From contig NW_020170452.1 in assembly GCF_000524195.1 (NCBI RefSeq), positions 266,380 to 330,379 of the forward strand: a DNA stretch of 64,000 nt. Direction: 5' to 3'. Shown here piece after piece: positions 1 through 11,600 of the stretch (positions are counted from its first letter, which is position 1; each line of letters opens with the position of its first letter). Made by a program: the position numbers and the translations under genes. The stretch is from Echinococcus granulosus (Eukaryota; Platyhelminthes; Cestoda; Cyclophyllidea; Taeniidae). A model generated the notes under the pieces. The model did no database searches and had not been told where the DNA came from. It saw nothing but the letters and a program-made list of their open reading frames with translations.

Positions 1-659
1 TTACAACTGGACCATCCCAGGAAAATCTTCGTCACTACCCTCTGGTGCCTGATGTAATTTGCAAGTAAAGTGGTGCATCCAATTGTATCGGCTGCATCAA
101 GATGATGCAGAAACTTTTGACTTACCTTGACTACTCAAAAGTCGGTGCTGGTTAAAAGCGGAATGGCATATCTATGTCTAGCGGACGATGGCCATTCAAA
201 AGGGCTTATGATCTTTAACAGGTCAGGGTCATTTGTTGCGCGAGTTAGCTAAACTTCCCACGAACTAGGTTTCAGAGGTGTCACTGAGAGGCGTGGGCGG
301 CAGTCCGTGAAAAGTTACAGTGGCTAAAGTTTTCTTTTATGCAAAATTTACATGCAGGCACAGCTGCCTGTCACCTTGATTAGCAGTGGCTGGATGCATC
401 CAGGTACAACCTACCTCCCAATTACTAACACGAGTGAAAAGACACGGCTGTTTTTACCATTTTGTAGGGATAAGTATCGCAGTAACATCCAGTTTTATGA
501 GGAGTGCTGGGGATAAAATAGTCTCAACTTGACTTGCCGACCTTCAAATGTCCAGACGGTTGACCACTTTGATTGTGTCGCCCCCTTTGTTCTCTACCTC
601 AGACTTGGCTCCAGTCTCCTACGAGATAGTTAATGCTAATAGTTAAATAGTTGATGAGC

Positions 660-835
660 GCTCCAAGACTTCCCTGGAGATGACGGAAGACATAAAACTG
701 GGGCAGATTGTGGATTGTTGACGTGCAGTAGGGCTTGAAATCTACTGTCATGGTCCGAAGGCTAGGTTGCCAGGCGCATGTACAATGGCGGAGCCCATTC
801 AGTGGCTCGTTACCAAAATCGAGAGTTAAACAACT
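660..835 (+). repeat. Interspersed repeat R1, copy 1
   Basis: About 170 bp with ordered blocks shared by all R1 copies: gacttccctgg, agggcttgaaatctactg(t)catgg, gtacaatggcggagccc, gtggctcgttacc. A SINE-like family; no polymerase III head identified. Confidence 0.6.
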
Positions 836-2539
836 GTGAGATCTACAAACCTCGAAACCCTCCAGGTAAATGCATTAAAGAAATCCCCTTAAAAGAGTCA
901 ACTGCGCACATCAACGCCGAGGGCGAATTAATTTGCAAGCCTTCCATGTAATTCCAGTTACAAAGAAGATAAATGAAGAAACCAGTAAGGAAGTTCATTA
1001 AAAAATTGCAAAGTTTGTGGCTAATTGTCTAATGGTGTCGCGTTTAATGCGTCTTGGTGCCCCGAAAACGGCTGCGAGAAGGCGGGGACGAGACAGGAAC
1101 ACCACGCGGCTTGAGAGAGGTCCACAGGGGAGTAAATTAAATCAACTTCATTACATCTCAAATTTGTGTCCAAACGTGCTCAAAATTTTATCTGAGGCAA
1201 TGAAAAAGTCTAACGATGCTTTTTTGTTCTTGCCACTTGATCGTGCCAATTTTCAGACAATCACAAAATCCACAGATTGTGGGCAAATTTGAGGCTTTTT
1301 TGTCTCCTCAACAAAGAACAGAGTACAAATTTAGAAATGTTTTATGCACAAAATGAATATGGAGAGGGTAATGCTGACTGACGCGATGACACAGATTTGC
1401 ATTTGACATTTGCCAATTTTTGAGCGCACTTCACTCCACTTCGCCTCACTTCACCTCACTTCGGACTTTCGTCTTAAAACGCCAGGCAAGAGCTCCTCAT
1501 TCTGACATCTTATCATAGTGTTGACAACTTTAACCAGAAAAAAATCTAGTTAAAAAATAAGAACAAATATTACTAATTAGTGACAGGAAGAATAGTCAGG
1601 ATTTGGGCAAAGAATTTTCATTGTTCCCCCCCTCCTCATCCCCAGTTTGAGACCCGCCGAGTCGGGAAGAGTATCTAGAGAAGGCCAATTCATACTGCAC
1701 AATGTTGGGATTTGACAATTAATCAGTCTTATAGGAAAAATTCGGAGCTTATCACCTCCGCCTTCGCCTTCTAGTCGTCATCGGAGGCCGATGACGTCTC
1801 CATTGTCACGAGGTTGCTCCGATCAGTCTACTTGCCACATGAAAGCTCATTTCAAAATCGCCCTTCAATTACTTCCGAGGTAATATTTTACAGTCAGGCG
1901 GCCTGTGAGAATCAAAAGGATGTCATGAAATATCCCGTTGTTATCTGGTTGAACAAATAATAGTTTCATGGACGACTTTCAAAGCAAATTTTACTCACCG
2001 CGAGTAAAATTGAAGTGTCTGAGTTATTAACTCTGGTAGTTGATTTCTCAGACGCTGAAAAATGAACATTTTATTGCTTTTGGCGTGGCCTGACATTTCG
2101 ATACAATAGTCAGTGGAAAGCGGAGGAAAGATCTCAACTTGTCCACCTTTTGTAAAGCAGAGACTCAGTGAATCCACTAAATGGCATTTGTACTACTCAT
2201 TTCTGCAAATCGGTACGTTGAGATCTTTCATATAACCTTATTGCATTTTTCTTCTCCTGAGCGAATTTAACTCGGCTTAAGCTACGTTATCAAATAGTCT
2301 CATTCACGAGAGATGGGACAGATGTCAACGTGAAGTTGGCATCTACCCCTTCCCTTCTTCACGTCAAGTAGTGAAGAGCACCGGTTTTAGAGAAGTCATG
2401 GACCGACTGACTTAGTGACTGACTGTCATGTGGTGAGGATGAATTCAACAGGTTCACTGGCTATTAAAAGCGTGTGTTTTGTGGATTGGAAATGAGCATG
2501 TTTAATTTTGAAAGCTAAACAGTCACAAATAGGACTGGA

Positions 2540-2660
2540 AGATGTCCAAGAGGAGGCAGTCACTTGAAGCAAGAGAAGACTTAATACCGCAGTTGAGGAG
2601 TGCAGAGAGCGTGGGGAGGGTGCACCACCTCATCGTTATTCCTCCCCTCCATCCTTATCC
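2540..2660 (+). repeat. Repeat R4, copy 1
   Basis: aagaggaggcagtcacttgaag and a later cctcccctccatcc tract match the region at 22.09-22.21 kb. The 51-codon frame here is therefore treated as repeat sequence. Confidence 0.35.
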
Positions 2661-3561
2661 CTTCAAGCACAAAATCCCAACTTTTCACGAGCATTGAGGA
2701 AGTAGCCTGAGATAAAAATGCCGCAGCCAAGGCTGGGGTAGCTGGATGGGGTGAAATTCGCAGCCACCGGTTGTCTCAACTAACCAGTTCGGTTACTTTT
2801 TGAACTGATTTAAATTAGAATAACAAAGTAGACGTAGACTGTTAGGGATTTGAGGGTATTTTGTGCACCCGACATATTCTACCATGCTTCGACCACGTTC
2901 ATTACATCAGCTTATCCAAAAAGTATCAAAAATTATTAGAGGAGCGTGGCAATTAGGTTAATTTCCGGTGTCATGAAGTGCACCGGTTTGACAAGCGCTC
3001 TTTTTTCCATGAAGTTATTAGCTTTTATTTTAAGACAAAAGGGGTAAAACAGTCATTTTATCTTATTTCTTTGGCTGAGACAAGTTTTTTAGCAATAAGA
3101 AAATTGTGTTCGGTGCGTTGATTTTGATTTCGGTGGGACCTACTCCCTGTGAACTTAATCGGTAATGAAGTGATCAAATTCGGACATACTCCTACCCCAA
3201 AAAAGAACTTTAAATCTACTCCGAAGCAACTGCTTCCTATGGGCAAGATTTTTGCGTTTGAGTCTGTTAAATTTGTTTAGATTTCGGGAGAATATCTGCT
3301 TGAGGCAAAATTTTGTTTTAACTTCGCAAATGAGGACTCAGAAGTCACTATTTTCCCAAAATCCGGTTGACCCTACTTGTCGAGAGTTTGCTTTCGCTCT
3401 GAGTGCGCCACCACGGTAGTTCCATTTGCAAAACCCCCTATCAGAAGTAGAAGTGAACTAGTGTGCCTCCTAGACGGTACAAGACGTCATCAACACCTCT
3501 ACTTATTTAAAATAACAAGGTTCTTCCCCAACTTCACTCCAAGCTTCATCGGCTTCACGAT

Positions 3562-4215
3562 TCCGTGGTAGAATGCCCTGAGACAATTCACCATCGCAGC
3601 ATTCTGGATGCTGTTTCTCGTGACTCAGTTTGTGTTCTCTCAGTTACTTGTCCCCTTCTCACCAGTCTACACAAGTCATCATGTCTATCAAAGCACATAT
3701 GCAGGTCTGCCGATATATTCCATCCCAATCACTGCCATTGTCAAAGCACACGCCATAGGCACTTCATCGGGAATAAGCAGCACTCGCATAGCACCACGAC
3801 TGATAGTGCCGCTGCAAACTAAATCAAAGACGCAGATGAGTGCAAGCATTTCTCTCCCCCTTCCCCCTCTTCACAAGCAATGAAGCGTTTTTACCATCGT
3901 AATGGAGATTATAGCATTGATGAAGGAGAGAAAGAAGAGAGAGGGTCCAGAGAAAAGACGAAGGAGAATGAGAAGTCAAAGGAGTAGGTGAAGGAGGAGG
4001 GGAGGAGGACAACATCGAGACGATAACAACTTTGCCCGAAAGGACAGAAGTAGTGTCAGGTGTGCCAGCGGGGTGGAAGTAGTAGTTGAGGTGGTGGACG
4101 CATTTAATCAGATAAGTGTGCTGCCACGAACCTGACCATGAGTTCAACCGGCTATCCACCACTTCGAGCGTGTGCGCCTCCGATAATCCCACCCACCTGT
4201 CATCCAACTTTTTGA
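3562..4215 (-). repeat. Long SINE-bodied repeat, copy 2
   Basis: Inverted copy of the 16.84-17.46 kb repeat. Its plus strand reads QLLVPFSPVYTSHHVYQST, nearly as in copy 1, and the other end carries the cacttatctgat body near 4110. Confidence 0.6.
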
Positions 4216-7200
4216 AGTTGGCCACTTAAAAGTACTACCCATCTTATTCTTTCTTTTTTTCTTCTCTCGACGACTCTTAGGCTAGTTCTGCCTAAGAATA
4301 CACCACTAACTCCTTACCTAAGTGACTGTCTTTAGAAAATTTCCACTTCAGGGCACTGTTGAGACCGCTCTCTCCTCTTTATAAGCACCAGTTGGTTAAT
4401 TAGGCTTTTCAAAATAGTTTTTGTTGCAATTTCAAAGTTTTCTTTTCATATTACATGTTACATGACTTGTTTCAAAAAATGGTCTTATTTTGCTGGTCAA
4501 ATCGACAAGCTGTGATGCCCATCTATCAGAAGGTAGTAACACCTATGCGTCCACACTCTAGGCAATCTAACTTCCGGTGGATGATTCACTAGACCAACAT
4601 AAATTCGTCTGCTAAAGCTACGCCAGAAAACCCGCCTTTAAAGGGCATTTTTTGCCCATCTATGAAGGTCTTAGTGTGCTTGATACATATAAATAGCAGT
4701 GGAAAGAATTTAATACGCTCCAAAGTTGGCATTTCCTTGGCAAATAGTGCAGAAAAGCTTACCTGCCTCCAGTTAGACGTCATGCGCTCCCCTTCATCCA
4801 TCACGCCAAGACATCAACACCTCTGAGGAAAAAGAATGCCATCTATCCAATGGATAAGCGGTCCTAAAATTCTACGATTTTGATTATGCACCACAGATGG
4901 AAAGGACTGTGTCCATCCGTGTATTCTTGATGCTGGGTGCTGTAAGGAAAAACTAATTTGTTATTCACTACAATGCAAAATAAAAATTGAGGGAGAATGA
5001 ATTACTTAGAGCAAGTTGTGCGTCGCCAGGACGTTTTAGTCTAATTTTGCCTTTCCAATATCTGTCTTTTACGGATTGTCCATTTTGCACCAGTGAGGGA
5101 CAATTTGCAGAGATCTGGACCTGGAGATAGCACCTGGAAATTTACAGGGTTACAAATTTGAGAGTTAAGTAGAAGTTAGGCTGCGCCGGGAAAATTCGCA
5201 TTTCTACTCACTCCTTTTTGCAAAAAAAAGGAGTAGAGGTTCCAAGATGTGTGTAAAGCGATACACATTTGGTCTTTCAAGGTAATTTTGACGGATTAGT
5301 GGAATAGCCGACTTACTTTCTCGTCATATGATAATCTCACTGCCTTTATTTCATCCATTGAATTATTTACTTTACGGTCTGCTGTCATTTTGTAAAAAAA
5401 ATTTTGCGTATTCTTTGCTGCTTCTTTGAGGTCGCATACACCACGCTGCCAGTGAAGACCGAACTGTCTATGCTCAGAAAGAGCTAGATGGATAATGTAA
5501 GGTGGCACAATCATATTTGTGTCAAAAACTTCTCATCGTAGAGCAAATATCAGGAAGAAAAAGGAGTAACGGAGGAGTAAGAGGTTTTTACCGCCAAGTT
5601 GGATTGGGAACTTGCGAAGCGCCATCAACGCCACTGGGCAAAGCCAATGGGGACGCGACGACAAAATTAATGTTACTTCTACTAGCAAAAGGAATTTTGC
5701 TCTAAAATAAGGCAGAACTAACACTTTGAAACCAATTTTATAGTGCAAGAAGGTTCATAGGTTTAGTATTATTTCACGTGTAACGCCGAATATAAGCGCG
5801 GATTTCCGGACTGGCTTAGCAGCTGGACTACAAAGCAATCTTTTGCCAAACAAACCAAAATAATTTAAGTTTAAAGGTAAAGTGAGAAGTACATGTACCA
5901 TTTATGGAAAAAGAATGTTTAAAATGCTCCTAATGTCTTAAAAATAGGTGTTTGACACATACTAAGTTGAACGCTTTTGAACAATGCATATATGTATACA
6001 TATATACTTAATATTGGCATTTAGGATTGCAGCATTGATCTTAGGAAACTTACGGTATGTTTGTTTATATGAACTACTAACTGACTTTCCTTATTTACAT
6101 GTAAATTAACGCTCGATTAGTCGTTGACTGATTTTACTAGACATTGGGGCTTGTGATTGAAGTCGCTAAAGTATTTTTCACTTTTGAGGTTAAGTACGGT
6201 TTCCTGAAGGCTTGAGCTGTTGCTAGAAGGTTATGGGCAGTCTAAAAGTGCGCAACGTCTGGGCAGGGAGAGGATGGAGATTTGATGCGATCCCATTCTC
6301 GCGCACTTACGGTCTTTTTATAGGCTGCAAGTGGTTAGTAGCGCTTTTAAACTCTGTCTGTTCATAATAACAGTACCAGACTCGAAACTTTCTGAAATTT
6401 TTGGGAGTTAGACGTGAGAATGAGAACGCCCAGACGATCGAAGTGGAAGTATTTTCTGCGATTACAAGCCTCTTTAGCAGTCTACGAATGTTATAAAACT
6501 GATAAAGATGTTTTATTTCTTGAGAACTCCTCGTTTATGCTGATGACACAGTTCCCCTTTACTTTCACAATGAGGAGTGCATTTCCGGTTTAAGCTTATA
6601 AGAAATACTTTAGGCCCAAAACTTACCATGAATGATTTTTGTTGAGGAAGACACCACCATATTGCGGCTCCAAGATTTTTTCTTCTCCACCTCACTCCAT
6701 ATCGCAAATCTCGATTAATTAAAATGCCACCTAATTGTCCAAATTAATTATTTCTTGCACATTTTGATTCGCGTCAAGTGTTAATTGGTAGAAGGAGGTT
6801 TATTTACTAAACTAGGCTTCATTTTTAACTCCGATTAGCATCGGCAGCATATGTCAGTTGTTGTTGCTGCTGTTGGTGGTGGTGCTAGGATTGGATCCAT
6901 TTCTGCCAACTTTTTTTTCTACAAACACATAATAATGCCTTCCAGGTCAAACTGACCCACTAAATTCACGTTTATCTCTCGGTTTTAAGAGAAGATTGCC
7001 CTTTTTGGATCATTCTTCAAGAACAGCTAACGCACCGGCTCAAAATGAAGAGCGACACCCACTTGACTTGAGACCCACCCCAAAGCTATAACTTAGACTA
7101 AGAAGTGCCTAACCCTTACCGAAGACTTAATTTGCTCCCAAAAATCCTCAGCCTCTCACCCTACCTAAACCATACAACCGTACTCGCTGGACGCATTGTC

Positions 7201-8340
7201 AAGCCTACTTTTGCACAAACCAATTGTTATGGTCCGTTCTGCATAATTTAAAGCCCTCACATAATTCAAGTCTGCAAAAACAACCCAAAAAAACTACAGC
7301 CAATCGAGCTGTCTTAATAGGTGAACAGAATATTTTGGCAAACTCCGTAGTCGCATAAATTCCCCCCAGCCTTTGATCACCGATTCTCACTTGTGCGGAC
7401 AAGCGGTTCAGACTACCCTGGCATATTTACAACTTTCACTGCCAAATTGGTACTACGGAAAGGTGCTCCATACTTTTATGACCTTACTTATTCATGCGTC
7501 CAAGCAGCAAAACACTTTTCGGGCCTAATTATGAAGGATTTCAATCGACGAACACGGACTAAGTCATTTAAGTAGTACATTCCTTCATGTTCTCAGATTG
7601 AGGTTGCATGTAGGATTTAGCTAAATAATTTGGGGTAAAAAAGTAATTACGATTAGACTATAGCTTTTCTTTCATATTTATCGAAATTTTAGGTCCACAT
7701 TACTTGGAGAAAATATACTACTTAAATAATTTAATCCGTTTTTGTCGGTTAAAGCCTTTCGCGTTGTCTTTTAGAGAGATAGCGGGAGCGATTCGGTGCA
7801 CATACACAGACAAAGTTGATTAATGCGTACGTGGTTGCTGTCTGGCTTGTGGAAGTACTTTAATCGTCTAGCCATACATCAAGCCTTCACAGCCTGAGCT
7901 GCCTCAGCAGACTGGCGGATTTGAGGGCACGTCTTAACCCTAAAATCCACAATCTCAGTAAAGAGTAATCGCTACGCCAACATCTCTGTCAATGTCTCCT
8001 CTCACTAGTGGTGAAGTGCTCCCGAAAATTGCTTAAACCGCCTTTAATGTCGTTGCAGAGCATGCCTACTTCCTAATGGTAGTTTCGCATTTTTTTGTTA
8101 TTTTAATAGTTTTATTTGGATTGACAGACTCTGCATTTAATGGTTCTTCGTTGTGACAATCAGTGCTTTTATTTCCTCCCTGCTCCCACTACACAAAGAG
8201 TCACCATTCCTAGGCAACTTTACCTCAGAGAAGCTACTAAATTTGGTCATATTCTTCTAAATGAAAAGGACTTTAAATAAAACACGATGCAAAATGAAAA
8301 AAAAACTTTAGCAATAATGCAAATAAAATATCTTTACTAG

Positions 8341-8639
8341 ATGGACGCTGAAGGAGTCATCAGTAATGCTCTCCGGTAAAGCTATTCCAAACCGAGGAGG
8401 TACCACTGAAACGGAAGAGGAGGAGGAGGAGGCGAGTGAGGCAAAAGATGGCCTCTCTCGGCTGCGATTGGGACCGCGTGAACGCGAAATTAGCACCGCT
8501 GCATTCCTTGACCTCCATATGACCGCTGAGTTGCATCGACAGCTTCTCCGCTGCTATACTAGCCCTGTAACAGCCACCGCTGGCGTATTCATGGACTCAC
8601 CTACGTGGAAACATACCTCACTTCTCCTCTCCGTCAGCT
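8341..8639 (+). CDS. Ig receptor exon a: second half of Ig3-like domain
   Basis: The acceptor is atctttactag and the donor is GTGAGT. The exon enters in phase 2 and leaves in phase 1. It opens on a Trp (WTLKESS), which fits the core Trp of an Ig domain. A loop with a run of glutamates (TEEEEEEASE) follows, then the E and F strands (STAAFLDLHMTAE..LLRCYTS) and the G strand SLLLSVS. Splicing to the next exon makes VSYGPKL, the usual junction between Ig domains in this family. The acidic loop is longer than in fly or vertebrate relatives. The residue before Trp is split across the intron, so a further coding exon must lie upstream. Confidence 0.75.
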
Positions 8640-11600
8640 GTGAGTTCAGTCTACTTAATCGAATATCAGCGGCGTGCCAAACGTAGTACCCGTAGATAAA
8701 GGTAGTCTCACACATACAATGAGCAGCCTGTGTGTTCAGTTTACGGAGGATACCGGGAGTCGCTCTTTTCCCACTTTATTGTGCCTTTATGTCAGGAGTA
8801 AGTAATCTCAATTAATTGGAATGCAACCCACTAGGATCACGAATTTCCTCCCCATTAGTGGCTGAAACATAACGAATTCTTTCCGCCTTTTTTGTTTTCT
8901 AAATCACCGAAAAATTCGCTTCGTTGACAAATTTGAAAGAATATCCGATCGACTAAGAATAAACAGTCTTCCGTATTTAATCCTTTGCCCTAATGAGCCA
9001 TAATTAAGACACAAAATTAGGCTAAATCGGCCGACTAATTGCAGCGGGAGCTTTTTTTCCTGACACTGGAGTTATTTCCTTAAGCTGCTACGAGAAAATT
9101 TTCTCTCTAAAGTACTCTGAGGGAGGAGAAAATTGGGCAGCAAAGTGGAGACCGGTTGGCAGGAGGCCAAAGAAACTAGCTAATTAAATAGGTGATTAAA
9201 ATAAATGGCATTCAATCATACCGATTTCCTCACTAATTGTCGTCCCTAACACTGCCCGTAGTTGTCCTCAGAGGTACTCTCCTGATCATGAAGCGTTTAA
9301 ACTGGATTTCGGTCTTTGCTAGTCACCCTGTAGGTGACGCGACTCCAGAAGCTGCCAAAAGTTGATGCAGTTTTGACCACCCCCTGCCATTTTGCCTCTT
9401 TCCTGATTCAAGAATCGACAATAGAAGCCCTCTCGTTATGACGTTTTAGTGCGGTGAAATAGGGAATTTGCTTTATAGCAACCATAAAGGTGAACTGGTT
9501 GAACCAGAGACTTGGTGGGATGTGAGGCGAGCGTCATGCCACCCTCGCATAAGCACGGACCCACTGGCGTCAGGAAAGTCCGGCGTGAACGTAAAATAAA
9601 CTCACTGCCCTACTTTATTTCCACTTCCTCGCTAGTGCATTCTTAGAATGCGTAGCTAGACGTTGTCAACTGTACTTATTATCCCTCTCCTTGATTGCCC
9701 TCCAAAAGTGCCATGCTAGTCGTCCTTGTTTGGTCACACCCATTAAACTCTGCTTTGTAAAATACGATCAAATAGTTTGTGCGATTATCAGTACCACAGG
9801 GAAGCTTGAAAAATCCCTTTTCTTCCTCTATTCTTTATATTTTATGGATCTTTCAAAAATCTTTCCATTTAACAGTAGTTCCTTTTGGCAATTCAAAACT
9901 GAATAATTAAGTAGTAAATAGCGCAATTACTTTTCCCTTTCTATCACCTATATTCATAAAATCAGAAGTTTTTCACCAAAAATTCTCCCCTTTTTATGAT
10001 TTTCTTATTTAAATATACAGGAATGTCAATTAATTCCCTGCCTACTGTTGGCTAGGTTTGAAGACACATCGTTGACCTCAAAATCAGTAGTTGGACAATT
10101 CATGAGCCCGAGGTCGGCAGCTAGCGAAGATAGGGATCGAAGTAATAGAGCTTCGCACATTTCAGCAAAAGTCAGAACAGGACAGAAAACGAAAAAAAGG
10201 GATTGCATGCCTCCCCCCACTTCGACCTATGTATTTCAGACCGCACGCAAGTGCCAAAAGGGGCTTTTTTGCATTGAATTCTGGCAAAAAGGGCATGTTT
10301 TGTCTCTTGTTTGAAAAAAGGGTGGTTTAAATGGTGTTTTGTGTTTGGCTGTTCCATCGTAAACAAAAGGCGCTGTTGATGATTTCTGCACTGAATACGG
10401 TACCCACCGTTTCGCCCTTTTATTGCTTTTCCATTGTTTGTAAATTTGACCAGTGATTTATTCTTTTGAAAAATACAATTTTGGCCATAAAGTCCTCCTC
10501 AAAGGAGGAATAAGAGGCTCGTTCATGCAAAAGTGGGACTTTTAGAGATTTTAGGGGTAAAAGGTATATAGCTTTCTTAAATTCCTATTCACAAATTTTG
10601 TTTGACTGTTAACTGAATCAGCAACTTGGCCTGGAAAGACTTGTCAGGGCTGTCAAATTATCCTTGACAAACCTGCTTCTGTATCAGTGAAAAACGGAAG
10701 GCTATCATGGCACCAAACAAGCGCTGACTTTTCGCAATTTTGCATGTTAATGAGCGTTTGATTGTATTTGTCATTGCTACAGAAAGATTTGTCTCCTGAG
10801 CTGTTTCAAGCGAAGTTATACGTCCATCAGACTTTTGCCTCGCCGAATGTTCAGTCACGGGTGTGACATAGGACCCAATCCACCACGTACGAGGATCATG
10901 ATATTCTTTTCAGTTCATACCCCACTGCTTTTGAAGTCTTTTTAGGAATGGATGCTAGTTTTTGCTCGCAAGAGACTTTGCTACATCGCCATGAGCAGTT
11001 CACAGCCACCTTGATGAAGGGTGTCTGGACTGGACCGGAAGGAGTTTATGATACGCCAGCCGACGATAATGCAATACCTTTGACACTTATAATAGACTAG
11101 TCCGCATACCAATTACCGATAGGAGTACTTTTCGTTTTAAAGATGTTTAAAGCTGTTTGATGTTACTAGAAAAAGTGGGCAGCGTTGTCGGCGCTAACAA
11201 GAACGCCAAATTTCCACAATTTTTCCATCTCAGATTTGGATTAAGCTATTTACAACAGCCTTCTTGCCCCGCACCGGTTGATCTGTATTAATGCCAACCT
11301 TTAAATGCAAGCTTGACCATTTTTCCCTTTTTACAGACTAAAATGTCAAAAAATCCTTGTTTCGTATGTACAACTAACAACGTTGAGCTACTTATAAAGC
11401 ATGTAAGTAGCTTGGTACTGACGGATAAAAATGTCCTGTTCCCAACATCCGCTGCACCCTCCAGATTTTTCAGGCAGCAGCCCAGGCAGATGATAACGTA
11501 GAGGGTAATAGAGGCGACCAGGAATAGACTGTTAGCTTCTAGCAACCGAAGCCTACTTGAAAGTGCAATTTGAACCTATTTAAATACGTTACGAGGCTTG

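Larger units (their letters stand above)
1..8340. other. No certain gene; repeats and isolated exon-like fragments
   Basis: Apart from the repeats listed, I found no convincing gene. Upstream exons of the Ig receptor are expected here or before the window. Weak candidates are in the findings and the rejected list. Confidence 0.5.

Noticed and set aside
2540..2700. 51-codon frame with LIVIPPLHPYP, resembling the linker between Ig1 and Ig2 of Kirrel
   Set aside because: The region matches 22.1 kb (repeat R4), and no donor lies before the stop.
1996..6707. Minus-strand fragments ending in good donors at about 1998, 4769, 5315 and 6627
   Set aside because: Phases do not chain together, acceptors are weak, and this number of GTRAGT matches is expected by chance in 5 kb.
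6830..6920. Leu/Val run (QLLLLLLVVVLG) that looks like a signal peptide
   Set aside because: It comes from a TTG/CTG/GTG microsatellite and has no in-frame ATG or clear acceptor.
8724..8808. Possible 82-nt plus-strand exon just after receptor exon a
   Set aside because: It ends in phase 2, which does not fit the phase-1 start of exon b, and it does not resemble an Ig segment.
11440..11545. Minus-strand hydrophobic frame (SLFLVASITLYVIICLGCC)
   Set aside because: Looks like a membrane helix, but there is no start codon, no donor with consensus and no neighbouring exon.
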